Below are positions 1-8,932 of a DNA stretch of 64,000 nt, piece after piece. Both the position numbers and the translations under genes were made by a program. This DNA comes from Bacillus sp. FJAT-22090 (lineage in GTDB: Bacteria; Bacillota; Bacilli; Bacillales_A; Planococcaceae). The notes below the pieces were generated by a model. It had not been told where the DNA came from. It saw only the letters and a list, made by a program, of their open reading frames with translations, and ran no database searches. Every line of letters starts with the position of its first letter. Within the stretch, counting starts at the first letter, position 1. The stretch spans positions 62,001-126,000 of the forward strand of contig NZ_VEBK01000012.1 of NCBI RefSeq assembly GCF_007676755.1. Reading direction: 5' to 3'.

Positions 1-2
1 GG

Positions 3-539
3 GCATTGACTTTCAGGGATACTAGTTTAATAGAGATATTAAATCAGTATAAAAACTTTGGAATAGCAAATCCCGATGAAGTGGTATTGTCCGGTTTGAA
101 TGCGAAATTGAACGAGGTTCAGTCTGCTATAGGGCTGGAAGTATTGAAATTAGTTGAATGGGAACGACTTAAAAGACATGAAATTAAAAGATGCTATGAA
201 CAAGGGTTAGCAGATATTGCCGGGATAAAGATAGTGACCAATTTAGAAGGAGAAAGCAGTAGTTATCAATATTTTGTCATTCAAATAGATGAAGCAATCT
301 ATGGAAAATCAAGAGATTGGTTACATGATACATTAAAAGATTATAACGTGCATACACGTAAATATTTCTATCCGCTATGTAGCGATTTTAGTTGGTACGA
401 ACATTTGGATTCTGCAAGAAAAGAAAATCTTCCCTATGCACATCAAGCAGTAACACAAGTGCTGGCATTGCCCTATTACGGAGGGTTAAAGCTTGAAACA
501 GTGGAAGATATTTGTCAGGTAATACGCTCATGCCGATGA
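3..539 (+). CDS. DegT/DnrJ/EryC1/StrS-family aminotransferase, 5'-truncated by the window edge
   Basis: The open frame runs in from the left edge, so only the C-terminal part (about 179 residues) is visible. The segment with [16 protein letters not shown] is the typical DegT/StrS signature that follows the PLP-lysine region; the lysine itself lies outside the window. The family transfers an amino group from glutamate to keto-sugar nucleotides. The stop TGA overlaps the ATG of the next gene (rmlA), which implies one operon and translational coupling. With RmlA and RmlB immediately downstream, a dTDP-4-keto-6-deoxy sugar is the likely substrate. That substrate is inferred from context and is not visible in the protein. 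Confidence 0.85.
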   Translation, partial: ALTFRDTSLIEILNQYKNFGIANPDEVVLSGLNAKLNEVQSAIGLEVLKLVEWERLKRHEIKRCYEQGLADIAGIKIVTNLEGESSSYQYFVIQIDEAIYGKSRDWLHDTLKDYNVHTRKYFYPLCSDFSWYEHLDSARKENLPYAHQAVTQVLALPYYGGLKLETVEDICQVIRSCR

Positions 540-1402
540 AAGGAATCATACTAGCTGGAGGTTCTGGTACTCGTTTATACCCTTTAACTAAAGCAGTATC
601 TAAACAAATGCTCCCTGTTTATGACAAGCCGATGATCTATTATCCATTATCAGTGTTAATGCTTGCTGGAATAAGGGATATATTAATAATTTCTACTCCA
701 AGGGATATAGAGGGCTTCAAAGAATTATTAGGTGATGGTACTAAAATAGGAATGAAATTAGAATATGCGGTGCAAGAATATCCAAATGGGCTTGCTGAAG
801 CGTTTATAATAGGCGAAACATTCATAGGACAATCATCGGTTGCTCTAGTGCTTGGCGACAACATATTTTATGGTTCTGATTTTGGTAACAAAGTACAAGA
901 AGCAGCGAATTTATCTGAAGGTGCACTTATCTTTGGTTGTTATGTCAAGGATCCTAGAGCATATGGAGTGGTAGAAGTTGATGAACAAGAAAATGCTTTA
1001 TCTATAGAAGAAAAACCTGAAAAACCAAGGTCTTTTTATGCGGTACCGGGATTGTATTTCTTCGACAATGATGTAATAAAGATTGCAAGGAAGGTAAAGC
1101 CTTCTGCACGAGGAGAAATAGAAATCACTTCTATTATTGAGGAGTATCTTCGTAAAGGAGTCTTAAAAGTGAAAATTATGGGAAGAGGACTAGCGTGGTT
1201 AGATACTGGTACTCATGAATCATTATTAGAAGCTTCCAATTTCGTAGAAGCAATACAAAACAGACAAGGTTTATATGTCGCTTGCATTGAAGAAATTGCA
1301 TTTCGCAGAAAATATATATCAAAAGAACAGTTACTAAATCTTGCCGAACCATTATTGAAAACTAATTATGGAAAATATTTAGTTGATATCACTAATTCTT
1401 AA
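536..1402 (+). CDS. rfbA: glucose-1-phosphate thymidylyltransferase (RmlA)
   Basis: Makes dTDP-glucose from dTTP and glucose-1-phosphate, the first step of dTDP-deoxysugar synthesis in the cytoplasm. The protein of 288 residues starts [16 protein letters not shown], the nucleotide-binding signature, followed by [17 protein letters not shown], as in RmlA enzymes of about 290 residues. ATG 536 is chosen because it puts the signature at the N-terminus and overlaps the upstream stop (ATGA); ATG 530 in the same frame is the alternative. The next gene is rmlB, 21 bases downstream. Later rhamnose-pathway genes (rmlC, rmlD) are not in the window. Confidence 0.95.
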   Translation: MKGIILAGGSGTRLYPLTKAVSKQMLPVYDKPMIYYPLSVLMLAGIRDILIISTPRDIEGFKELLGDGTKIGMKLEYAVQEYPNGLAEAFIIGETFIGQSSVALVLGDNIFYGSDFGNKVQEAANLSEGALIFGCYVKDPRAYGVVEVDEQENALSIEEKPEKPRSFYAVPGLYFFDNDVIKIARKVKPSARGEIEITSIIEEYLRKGVLKVKIMGRGLAWLDTGTHESLLEASNFVEAIQNRQGLYVACIEEIAFRRKYISKEQLLNLAEPLLKTNYGKYLVDITNS

Positions 1403-1423
1403 AAGAATGTAAAGGGGTTAAGT

Positions 1424-2443
1424 ATGAATATTTTAGTAACAGGTGGGGCGGGGTTCATTGGATCAAATTTCATCAAGTTTATGCTTTCTAGATATGATTA
1501 CACGATTATAAACTTGGATTTATTAACGTATGCTGGTAATTTACTAAACCTTAAAAGTATTCAACATTTAAAGAGATATCATTTTATTCAAGGGGATATT
1601 CAAGATAGAAATCTTCTAGAGGATATATTTCAAAAATATGATATTCATACGGTTATACATTTTGCAGCTGAATCTCACGTCGATAGAAGTATTGAGGATC
1701 CTGAAATTTTTATAAAGACAAATGTTTTGGGGACGCAAGCTCTCCTGGACACTGCAAAAGAATATTGGAAGACAGATAATCGAAATAAATTTTCAACAGA
1801 ATATAAACAAGGAGTTAAGTTTATACACATTTCTACGGATGAGGTGTATGGGGAACTAGGAAAAACAGGGTATTTTACCGAAAAAACAAATCTTGCACCT
1901 AATAGTCCGTACTCAGCTTCCAAAGCGGCTTCAGATATGATTGCAAAGGCTTATTACGAGACATTTCAGTTACCAGTAGTTATTACAAGATGCTCTAATA
2001 ATTATGGACCTTATCAACATCCTGAAAAGTTAATACCTCTTATGATACAACGCGCAATTTATGAACAGCCCCTACCTTTATATGGAGATGGAAAACAAGT
2101 GAGGGATTGGCTGCATGTGGAAGATCATTGTTCAGCTATAGATATCGTTCTTCATAAAGGAAGAAATGGAGAGACATATAATATAGGTGGAAATAATGAG
2201 AAGGAAAATTTGGAAATAGTGAAGTTTATATTAAAATCCTTACAAAAGAGTGAGGATTTAATCAGTTTCGTGCCTGATCGTTTAGGACATGACAGAAGGT
2301 ATGCGATTGATAACTTCAAAATAACGTCCGAACTCGGCTGGTCACCGGCATTCGCTTTAGATGAAGGACTTAAACAAACAATACAATGGTTTATAAGGAA
2401 CAAACAGTGGATGGATTCTATAAACTCTGTAGGGATAGTTTAA
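1424..2443 (+). CDS. rfbB: dTDP-glucose 4,6-dehydratase (RmlB)
   Basis: Converts dTDP-glucose to dTDP-4-keto-6-deoxyglucose using bound NAD. The extended SDR fold is clear: N-terminal Rossmann motif TGGAGFIGSNF near residue 7, STDEVYG near residue 136 and the catalytic YSASK near residue 162. The length of 339 residues is usual. A good ribosome site (AAAGGGG) precedes ATG 1424. It follows rmlA in the same operon and precedes a GNAT-type transferase. The product would be an intermediate for the aminotransferase encoded upstream, giving a dTDP-amino-dideoxy sugar; that use is inferred. Confidence 0.95.
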   Translation: MNILVTGGAGFIGSNFIKFMLSRYDYTIINLDLLTYAGNLLNLKSIQHLKRYHFIQGDIQDRNLLEDIFQKYDIHTVIHFAAESHVDRSIEDPEIFIKTNVLGTQALLDTAKEYWKTDNRNKFSTEYKQGVKFIHISTDEVYGELGKTGYFTEKTNLAPNSPYSASKAASDMIAKAYYETFQLPVVITRCSNNYGPYQHPEKLIPLMIQRAIYEQPLPLYGDGKQVRDWLHVEDHCSAIDIVLHKGRNGETYNIGGNNEKENLEIVKFILKSLQKSEDLISFVPDRLGHDRRYAIDNFKITSELGWSPAFALDEGLKQTIQWFIRNKQWMDSINSVGIV

Positions 2444-2475
2444 GGGTGGGTGCACTTCAAAAAAAGGGGAGCGGT

Positions 2476-4161
2476 ATGGAATTATTAGTTATAACTTCTA
2501 TGGAACAGCTAAGTGATTATGAGAAAGAGTGGAACTTTATTTTAGAAGAGACCCAAAATACAAATCCTTTTATAGAATTTGGGTGGGTGTATAACTGGTG
2601 GAAGCATTTGGGGGAAGATAAAAATGTGGAAATTTTAGCAGTTCGTGAAAATCAACACATCATTGCATTCTTTCCTTTTATTTATTCGAAAACTAGTATG
2701 ATATTCACCTATTCCTTTATTGGTTTTGGTCAAGCAAATTACATGAATGTAATTGGTTATGATCATTCCTTGGAATTTGTAATAGAGTTTGTTATAGAGC
2801 AAATTATCTCCAAACGTAAGCATGTTATTTTTAACCTTCATGGTTTATTAAAAAGCACTGCATCACCGGGTAAGTTAGAAGTATTCTTGCGAAAAAAGAA
2901 ATTTTCTTATTCCGTTCACCGTGTCATTACCCCATGGATAAATTTAGAAAAAATACAAATGGACGAATATATTAGGAAAAGGCAAAAACTACATCGTCTT
3001 GATAAGAGAGAAAAAAGACTACATCAAAGCGGAACCATAGAAGTATTACCTGCGGGATCTGAGATAATGGATGAAGTTTTTAAGATATACGAAAAAAGAT
3101 GGAAAAAGAAACACGATACAAGTAGTTTTACGAAAGAGAAGGACTTTTTCCGTGCCCTATCTAAACTACAAAATGGTTCTGTTATAACAGAAATAGACGG
3201 GCTTTATATTGATGGGAATATGATTGCTTTTAACTATGGCTTTACATGTCGTGGAAAGTACTTGGGGTATATACTGGCGTATGATAATGATTTTGAATCA
3301 TTTAGTCCTGGAAGAATATTAGAAAAAGAGAAGATTCAACAATGTAGTGAACGGAATATTGGAATTTTTGATTTGAGCATAGGCTATGAATCCTATAAGT
3401 TTGATTGGAATACAGATGTAGACTATACACTTAAGATGATATTTTCAACTAATTCATTAATAGTAAAGACAATACGACGTTTTTTATCGATGAAAGAAAG
3501 AATTATTTCGCGAATTAAGCTTAAGCAAAGTATTGTACTGATCAAACGAAACAAAATTGGAAAAATCATATTTGTTTTGAAGAATATTTTTAAAAAGGAA
3601 AACTCAAAAGAAGCATGGATGGAAATTCAAAGCATGATGAAACGGATAGGAAAGTTTTTATTTGAATGGAAGCACTATACGATTTATGAGATAGCTAGGA
3701 AGGGCACTCCTGAAGTTCAAGAACATACTTTTAATGAATTGAAATTAAAAGATGCACTACAAAATCCTAAGATTGCAAAATTTCATATGAAGGAAATTTG
3801 CACGAAGAAGTATAGATCTCATAGAGGATATTATCAAAATGATAACCTAAAAGTTGAAGATATATTCTGGATAAACGAAAAGGTCATTCGAATTGATGAG
3901 TTAGACTATTTGAAGGATTTTAGAAAAAGCACTGTCGTTATAGAAAATTGGAAATTAGATAATCTAGTTGAAATATGTTCTTTTGTAAAGAAGCAAAGTA
4001 AAGCAAATAAAATAGTAGTATATGTAAGGTCCAACTCAAGAAAAGAAAGAGTTGAATTAGAAAAAATAGGATTTACTGTTTATCAACATATAGAAAGAAA
4101 GACATTTTTCGGATATTCAAAAATAGCCATTGAGAATGCAGTAGATAGTACTGCGCTATAG
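2476..4161 (+). CDS. GNAT-fold (CelD/BcsL-like) acyltransferase with an extra C-terminal region
   Basis: Residues 1-350 look like the double-GNAT fold of the Acetyltransf_6 / CelD-BcsL group: NPFIEFGWVYNWW in the first half, and a second half with RKRQKLHRL, IYEKRWKKKH and FNYGFTCRGKYLGY. These proteins are usually found in exopolysaccharide loci and are thought to acylate or aminoacylate sugars or cell-wall precursors. Residues from about 360 to 561 add a basic, helical-looking region that I do not recognise. ATG 2476 is preferred because AAAAAGGGGAGCGGT lies directly upstream; the frame is open further back into rmlB. A shorter paralogue lies at 6205-6855. No signal peptide is visible. Confidence 0.7.
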   Translation: MELLVITSMEQLSDYEKEWNFILEETQNTNPFIEFGWVYNWWKHLGEDKNVEILAVRENQHIIAFFPFIYSKTSMIFTYSFIGFGQANYMNVIGYDHSLEFVIEFVIEQIISKRKHVIFNLHGLLKSTASPGKLEVFLRKKKFSYSVHRVITPWINLEKIQMDEYIRKRQKLHRLDKREKRLHQSGTIEVLPAGSEIMDEVFKIYEKRWKKKHDTSSFTKEKDFFRALSKLQNGSVITEIDGLYIDGNMIAFNYGFTCRGKYLGYILAYDNDFESFSPGRILEKEKIQQCSERNIGIFDLSIGYESYKFDWNTDVDYTLKMIFSTNSLIVKTIRRFLSMKERIISRIKLKQSIVLIKRNKIGKIIFVLKNIFKKENSKEAWMEIQSMMKRIGKFLFEWKHYTIYEIARKGTPEVQEHTFNELKLKDALQNPKIAKFHMKEICTKKYRSHRGYYQNDNLKVEDIFWINEKVIRIDELDYLKDFRKSTVVIENWKLDNLVEICSFVKKQSKANKIVVYVRSNSRKERVELEKIGFTVYQHIERKTFFGYSKIAIENAVDSTAL

Positions 4162-4183
4162 AAAGGAAAAAGAGGGATTATGG

Positions 4184-5284
4184 ATGAGAATTGTTCAACT
4201 AATTACACATATGAATGAACTAGGGGGAGCACAAGTACATGTACGCGATTTAGCAAAACAACTTGATAAGGACGGTCATACGGTAACTATTTTATCTGGT
4301 GGTTCTGAAATAGTTCCGGAGGATTTAGTTATTCCTACTGTTCCTTTTGTGCAAAGTAAATTTCTCGTTCGAAATATTCATCCAATCAAAGACTTTATAG
4401 CCTTATTAGATTTAAGGCAGAAAATAAAAAAATTACGTCCCGATATAGTTGCGATACATTCGTCAAAAGCTGGAGTTCTTGGCAGGATAGCTTGTTGGTC
4501 TCTGCGTATTCCTTTTGTATTTACAGCACATGGTTGGTCATTTACTGAAGGAGTAGAAAAGAAACAGCAGCAATTTTATAGGAAGATAGAAAAATGGACA
4601 GGAAAAATTAGTTCGACTGTCATAACCGTCTGTGATCACGATCGAAACTTAGCGTTAAAGCATGAAGTACTTCCTTTTGCAAAAATTAAGACGATCCATA
4701 ATGGTGTAATAGATACAAAGAGTACACAGTTCCAAAGAGGTATGAAAGAAACTGTGAAAATATTAATGGTCGCTCGTTTTGACAAGCCCAAAAAACAACT
4801 AGAGCTGTTAGAAGCACTTTTACATGTAAAGGACTTAAATTGGCATATGATTTTTGCGGGGGATGGAAGCTTAAAACAGAGATCCGCCCAATTTGTACAA
4901 GAAAAAAATCTAAGTCATAAAGTAACGTTCTTAGGGAATCATTCCAATATTTCGGAGCTATTAAACGAAGCGGACATTTTCGTTCTAACTTCTTCTTGGG
5001 AGGGACTACCCTTAAGTATTTTGGAAGCAATGGCCCACGGTCTTCCCATTATTGCGTCCAATGTCGGTGGCGTAAAAGAGGCTGTTAGAGATTGGAAAAA
5101 TGGCTTTTTAATACATGAAAACTTATCTGAACAACTTTCTATATTAATAGAAGATGCATTACTTCGAGAAAAAATGGGAGAGAAAAGTCGCGAGATATAT
5201 GAGGCAAGTTTTACGTTTGACAATATGTATAAAAAAACACTTTCAACGTACTATCACTTAACTGAATTGGAGGAAAAAAATTGA
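4184..5284 (+). CDS. GT4-family glycosyltransferase
   Basis: A retaining glycosyltransferase of GT-B fold, 366 residues. The N-terminus MRIVQLITHMNELGGAQVHV is the typical GT4 opening with the conserved GGAQ acceptor-side loop. The C-terminal donor domain carries the SSWEGLPLSILEAMAHGLPI block, the family E-x7-E nucleotide-sugar site. Sugar donor and acceptor cannot be read from the sequence. The start is supported by AGAGGGA upstream. The stop TGA overlaps the TTG start of the next gene, so the two are probably translated together. Role: addition of a sugar to the growing surface polysaccharide. Confidence 0.9.
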   Translation: MRIVQLITHMNELGGAQVHVRDLAKQLDKDGHTVTILSGGSEIVPEDLVIPTVPFVQSKFLVRNIHPIKDFIALLDLRQKIKKLRPDIVAIHSSKAGVLGRIACWSLRIPFVFTAHGWSFTEGVEKKQQQFYRKIEKWTGKISSTVITVCDHDRNLALKHEVLPFAKIKTIHNGVIDTKSTQFQRGMKETVKILMVARFDKPKKQLELLEALLHVKDLNWHMIFAGDGSLKQRSAQFVQEKNLSHKVTFLGNHSNISELLNEADIFVLTSSWEGLPLSILEAMAHGLPIIASNVGGVKEAVRDWKNGFLIHENLSEQLSILIEDALLREKMGEKSREIYEASFTFDNMYKKTLSTYYHLTELEEKN

Positions 5285-6189
5285 AGGTATTAGTAACAGG
5301 AGCAGCAGGATTTATCGGATCTTACGTAGTACAGACATTATTAGAACAAAAATTTACGGTCATTGCAGTAGATAACCTATCAACGGGGAAACAACGTAAC
5401 CTATCAGAACAAGCTCGATTCTATGAAATAGATATAACGAATAATGAGTTAGAGCACATATTCGAGTACGAACAGCCAGATTATGTAATACACTTAGCCG
5501 CACAATCCTCTGTATTTGAATCGATGGTAAAACCAATGGAAGACTGTCAATCAAACTTAGTTGGTACACTTAATATTCTTCGCTTTTCTAACCACTATAA
5601 TGTAAAAAAATGTATATTCGCTTCGACCGCTGCAGTATATGGCAATCCTACTACTTTACCTATTAAGGAAGACGTGAAACTTGCTCCTTTGTCCTTTTAT
5701 GCTTTATCCAAGCTATCAGCAGAAAAATATGTCCAATTATATGAAAAACTATTTGGTTTAAAAAGTTGTATATTGCGATTTTCAAACGTATTTGGTCCAT
5801 TGCAAGAAGGTGGCGTAATTACAAAACTCCTTCATTGCATGATAAATGGAAAAACTCCTGTCATTTTCGATGGCAATCAAACGAGAGACTTTATCTATGT
5901 TAAAGATGTCGCTGCTGCTTGTATCCAATCATTACTAGTAGATCAAACAGGGATATACAATATTAGCTCATCGACTGAAATATCTATTCAACAAGTGTAC
6001 GAACAATTAAAGCAATGTACAGGAGTAACAGCGGAACCAAGTTATGAAACATTGCGAGAAGGAGAAATTGAAAGAAGTATTCTCTCTAATGAGAAGGCTA
6101 TTTCTGAACTTGGCTGGGAACCGACATATAGTTTTATGGAAGGAATCCAAGAAACAATATCACGCTATACCGAATTAAAACATGTCTAG
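5281..6189 (+). CDS. NAD-dependent epimerase/dehydratase (GalE-like extended SDR)
   Basis: A 302-residue extended SDR enzyme acting on nucleotide sugars. It begins MKVLVTGAAGFIGSYVV (NAD-binding GxxGxxG), has FASTAAVYG with the catalytic Ser/Thr near residue 115, and FYALSKLSAEKY giving the YxxxK pair near residue 140. Most relatives are UDP-glucose or UDP-GlcNAc 4-epimerases; which sugar it uses is not decidable here. The start is TTG with GGAGG nine bases upstream, overlapping the stop of the glycosyltransferase gene by four bases. Confidence 0.88.
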   Translation: MKVLVTGAAGFIGSYVVQTLLEQKFTVIAVDNLSTGKQRNLSEQARFYEIDITNNELEHIFEYEQPDYVIHLAAQSSVFESMVKPMEDCQSNLVGTLNILRFSNHYNVKKCIFASTAAVYGNPTTLPIKEDVKLAPLSFYALSKLSAEKYVQLYEKLFGLKSCILRFSNVFGPLQEGGVITKLLHCMINGKTPVIFDGNQTRDFIYVKDVAAACIQSLLVDQTGIYNISSSTEISIQQVYEQLKQCTGVTAEPSYETLREGEIERSILSNEKAISELGWEPTYSFMEGIQETISRYTELKHV

Positions 6190-6204
6190 TCGAAAGGGGA
6201 TTGA

Positions 6205-6855
6205 GTGGAACATATTCTGATTAACTCGTATAAGCATTTGAGTTTTTATGAAAAAGAATGGTCTTCCATTTTAAAAGTAAATGAAAATAATAATCCATTT
6301 ATGGAATATAACTATGTCTATAATTGGTGGGTCACATTGGAAATAAAGAAACAGATAGAAATACATGCAATTAAAGAAAATAATAAAGTGATTGCTTTTT
6401 TCCCGTTTGAGGTGAAAAAAATACAAGGGGTTCCTGTATATTACTTCTTAACACTTAATGAAAATCAAGTAATGGATAAGATCGTTAAAAAAAATGATAC
6501 TAGGCGAACGATTATGTTTTTGTTTGATACTTTGATGAATGAGCATAAGCATATTGTTTTTCAGTTAAATGAATTATCAGTAAGAGGAGAAACATTTTTA
6601 AAGCTTTCTGAGTATTTAGTTGCAAGAAACTTAAAATTAAAAGATATTAACAATCCAATGAAGAAGGATATATATGATGAGTTGACCAATCTGGAAAGAC
6701 TTCCAGTCGTTGATGATAAGCATATCGATAGAAAGTCGTTGATCTTTTCCGCAAATACGGTTCGTTCTCTCCTATGTAGAAACTTGTTATGGGCAAATGA
6801 AAAGTATATTCCAAAGAAGATTAGAAAACCCAATATGTTTGTGAAAAACAGATAG
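6205..6855 (+). CDS. truncated GNAT/CelD-like protein, paralogue of the N-terminal half of 2476-4161
   Basis: 216 residues. The first 75 or so match the start of the protein at 2476-4161 closely: both have YEKEW, then NPF-[IM]-E, VYNWW and VIAFFPF or IIAFFPF. After about residue 130 the similarity fades, and the second GNAT half that should complete the active site is missing; the last 60 residues are basic and unfamiliar. The start is GTG 6205 with AAAGGGG upstream. It may be a decaying duplicate or a half-domain partner of the FemAB-like protein encoded next. The sequence favours decay but does not prove it. Confidence 0.55.
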   Translation: MEHILINSYKHLSFYEKEWSSILKVNENNNPFMEYNYVYNWWVTLEIKKQIEIHAIKENNKVIAFFPFEVKKIQGVPVYYFLTLNENQVMDKIVKKNDTRRTIMFLFDTLMNEHKHIVFQLNELSVRGETFLKLSEYLVARNLKLKDINNPMKKDIYDELTNLERLPVVDDKHIDRKSLIFSANTVRSLLCRNLLWANEKYIPKKIRKPNMFVKNR

Positions 6856-6915
6856 TAATTTAGTGGAGAAGGTGCCTTTATAATTCTGTTAGAGAGAAAG
6901 TTTCTAAATATTAAA

Positions 6916-7629
6916 ATGAAAACATACTACTTTTTGAGAGAAATGAATATGGATAAACGGTCAACTGATATTCTAGGTTTCTCACACTCATTGATCCCCC
7001 AAAAAACATTGCATAAAGGGGAAACATTGTATATTGATTTAACAAAGAGTGAAGAGGAATTATTCCAAAAACTGCATCGAACAAATAGAAAACAAATCAA
7101 TAAAGCGGCCGGGCACCAATTTTATATTGAAGTAATCGATAGGCCAGATATGACAGACATACGTGCGTTTCAACAGTTTTATAATTATTTTGCTAAATCT
7201 GCAAACACGTATCCTTGTAATTCCTTTCATGTAAATACGATGAGTATGCTTAAAGATAAAAATGCACTTGTGATTACAAAGCTTGCCAATAAAGCAAACG
7301 AAGTTCTATGTTATCGAGTGTATATTTCAGATGGGGACACTGTTTTTTCGTTATATTCAGCTTCGCTTTTTCGTTTAAAGGAAAGAAATGAAGAAAAAAG
7401 ACTGTTAAGTGAAGCTAGTCGTTATTTGCTTTGGCGAAATATTTTATATTTTAAAGAACATCAGCATACGATCTACGATATGGGTGGCCTTACAACGAAT
7501 GAAAATATACGCAAATTCAAATTAGAATTTGGTGGGGAGATAACGGAAGTGTATTCCGGTTATGAGGCATATTCATTCACGGGTCGGCTAGTCCTTTGGC
7601 TGCGATCAATCAAAATGAAGAAAGGATGA
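6916..7629 (+). CDS. FemAB/GNAT-like acyltransferase-type protein
   Basis: 237 residues resembling the second half of FemAB-like (peptidoglycan bridge or GNAT-type) transferases: LHRTNRKQINKA, then NEVLCYRVYISDGDTVF and IYDMGGLTTNENIRKFKLEFGG. The block Gly-Gly-...-Lys-x-x-Phe-Gly-Gly is typical of the FemAB C-terminal GNAT domain. Its job in a polysaccharide locus would be acylation or aminoacylation of a sugar or lipid-linked unit; that is inference. No ribosome site precedes ATG 6916. GGAGAAGG at 6865-6872 lies further back in an open frame without ATG, GTG or TTG, so the true start may be a rare codon (ATA 6880 or ATT 6883). Confidence 0.65.
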   Translation: MKTYYFLREMNMDKRSTDILGFSHSLIPQKTLHKGETLYIDLTKSEEELFQKLHRTNRKQINKAAGHQFYIEVIDRPDMTDIRAFQQFYNYFAKSANTYPCNSFHVNTMSMLKDKNALVITKLANKANEVLCYRVYISDGDTVFSLYSASLFRLKERNEEKRLLSEASRYLLWRNILYFKEHQHTIYDMGGLTTNENIRKFKLEFGGEITEVYSGYEAYSFTGRLVLWLRSIKMKKG

Positions 7630-7633
7630 AGTC

Positions 7634-8596
7634 CTGGGAGCTCTCATTATTTCTTTAGATATGGAGCTAAATTGGGGAGTACATGATGTGTTTACACTTG
7701 AGAATTATGGAGAAAACATATTGGGGGCTCGACTTGCAATTCCAAGAATTTTGCAGTTATTTCTGAAATATGATATCCATGCTACTTGGGCAATTGTGGG
7801 GATGCTTTATTGTAAAAGCAAGAAAGAATTATTAACAAAACTAGAAGGTCTAGATCTACCCTATGCCAATAAAGCGTTTTCTCCCAAATCTAACTTGTGG
7901 CAAGTAGGTGAGGATGAAATCGAAGACCCTTACCATTTCGCGCATTCCCTTATTGATACGATCAAAGCGGTGCCGAACCAAGAAATTGGGACACATACAT
8001 TCTCCCATTATTATTGTTTGGAAGAGGGACAGCAACCGGAGCATTTTGAGAAAGACTTGCAAGCGGTTGTTGAACTAAATGAGTCGATTACCTCATTAGT
8101 TTTTCCAAGAAACCAAGTGAATAATGATTATATGACTATTTGTAAAAAGTACGGGATTACTGCTTTTCGTGGAAATGAGGACAGCTGGATTTATGAAGCA
8201 TATACAAGTAAAACAAATCCACCGATCAAACGCATACTAAGATTAGTAGATGCGTATGTGAATTTAACTGGACACCATACATTCTCTTTAAAAAACATAC
8301 AAAAAGAACCAATCATTCATATAAAATCGAGTCGGTTTTTAAGACCATACAATAAACAATTAGCAGCTTTAGAGCATTTACGATTACGACGAATTAAAAA
8401 CGGGCTAACAAAAGCAGCAAAAAATAATAAGCTCTATCACTTATGGTGGCACCCTCATAACTTTGGAAAAAATACAGAAGAAAACTTGTGGTTTCTAGAG
8501 GAAATATTAAAGCATGTAGAATATCTAAAAGACAAATATAATTTTCAAAGCATGCATATGCGAGATGTAGCAAATATAGTGAAAATTATTTCATGA
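7634..8596 (+). CDS. polysaccharide deacetylase-family protein, non-ATG start
   Basis: A NodB-like deacetylase with the usual three motifs: ISLDMELNWGVHD (first Asp), GTHTFSHYYC (His-x3-His) and LWWHPHNFG. The family removes acyl groups from amino sugars or N-termini of polysaccharides. The first catalytic Asp codon is at 7658-7660, just before the first in-frame ATG (7661), so translation must begin upstream. Between the upstream stop (7616-7618) and 7661 the frame has no ATG, GTG or TTG. CTG 7634 (AAAGGA at 7621-7626) or ATT 7646/7649 (GGGAG at 7636-7640) are the candidates; CTG 7634 is used here. Last gene of the polysaccharide operon. Confidence 0.75.
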   Translation: MGALIISLDMELNWGVHDVFTLENYGENILGARLAIPRILQLFLKYDIHATWAIVGMLYCKSKKELLTKLEGLDLPYANKAFSPKSNLWQVGEDEIEDPYHFAHSLIDTIKAVPNQEIGTHTFSHYYCLEEGQQPEHFEKDLQAVVELNESITSLVFPRNQVNNDYMTICKKYGITAFRGNEDSWIYEAYTSKTNPPIKRILRLVDAYVNLTGHHTFSLKNIQKEPIIHIKSSRFLRPYNKQLAALEHLRLRRIKNGLTKAAKNNKLYHLWWHPHNFGKNTEENLWFLEEILKHVEYLKDKYNFQSMHMRDVANIVKIIS

Positions 8597-8605
8597 GTAT
8601 ATAAG

Positions 8606-8638
8606 AAGAGGCTGACCCAAACTAGGTATCAGCCTCTT
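8606..8638 (+). terminator. hairpin terminating the polysaccharide operon
   Basis: A perfect 10-bp stem, AAGAGGCTGA / TCAGCCTCTT, around a 13-base loop, starting ten bases after the deacetylase stop. The following sequence is A/T-rich but lacks a clean T run, so efficiency is uncertain. Confidence 0.65.
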
Positions 8639-8932
8639 AAAATTTAAATTCATAGTTTCTAACTGGGAGTTTTTTAATTACAGCAAATACTCAACTGCTA
8701 GTTTATATTAATATCAAAAATATAAGTGATCTTTCCTTCATTCCATTGATTTACGATTATAGACGAAGGATTTCAAAACAAATAGCCCCTTTTAATTATT
8801 TTTTGCAGTAGTAAGTTTATCTATATTACAATAATGTGAAATATAATACTTTTCTAAATATTTAAAAATAGTTTAAAAAATCTTTTTATAATAGAAATAT
8901 ATATAATAATTAAACAAAAAAGGGGTTCTTTT
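8639..8932. other. AT-rich intergenic stretch without recognisable genes
   Basis: About 295 bases of very AT-rich sequence. A TATAAT box at 8887-8892 could serve the small gene at 8933, but no convincing -35 element accompanies it. No open frame worth reporting. Confidence 0.4.

Noticed and set aside
3-8596. Complete capsule or teichoic-acid locus
   Set aside because: No polymerase, flippase or export ATPase is visible, so only the right end of a locus can be claimed.
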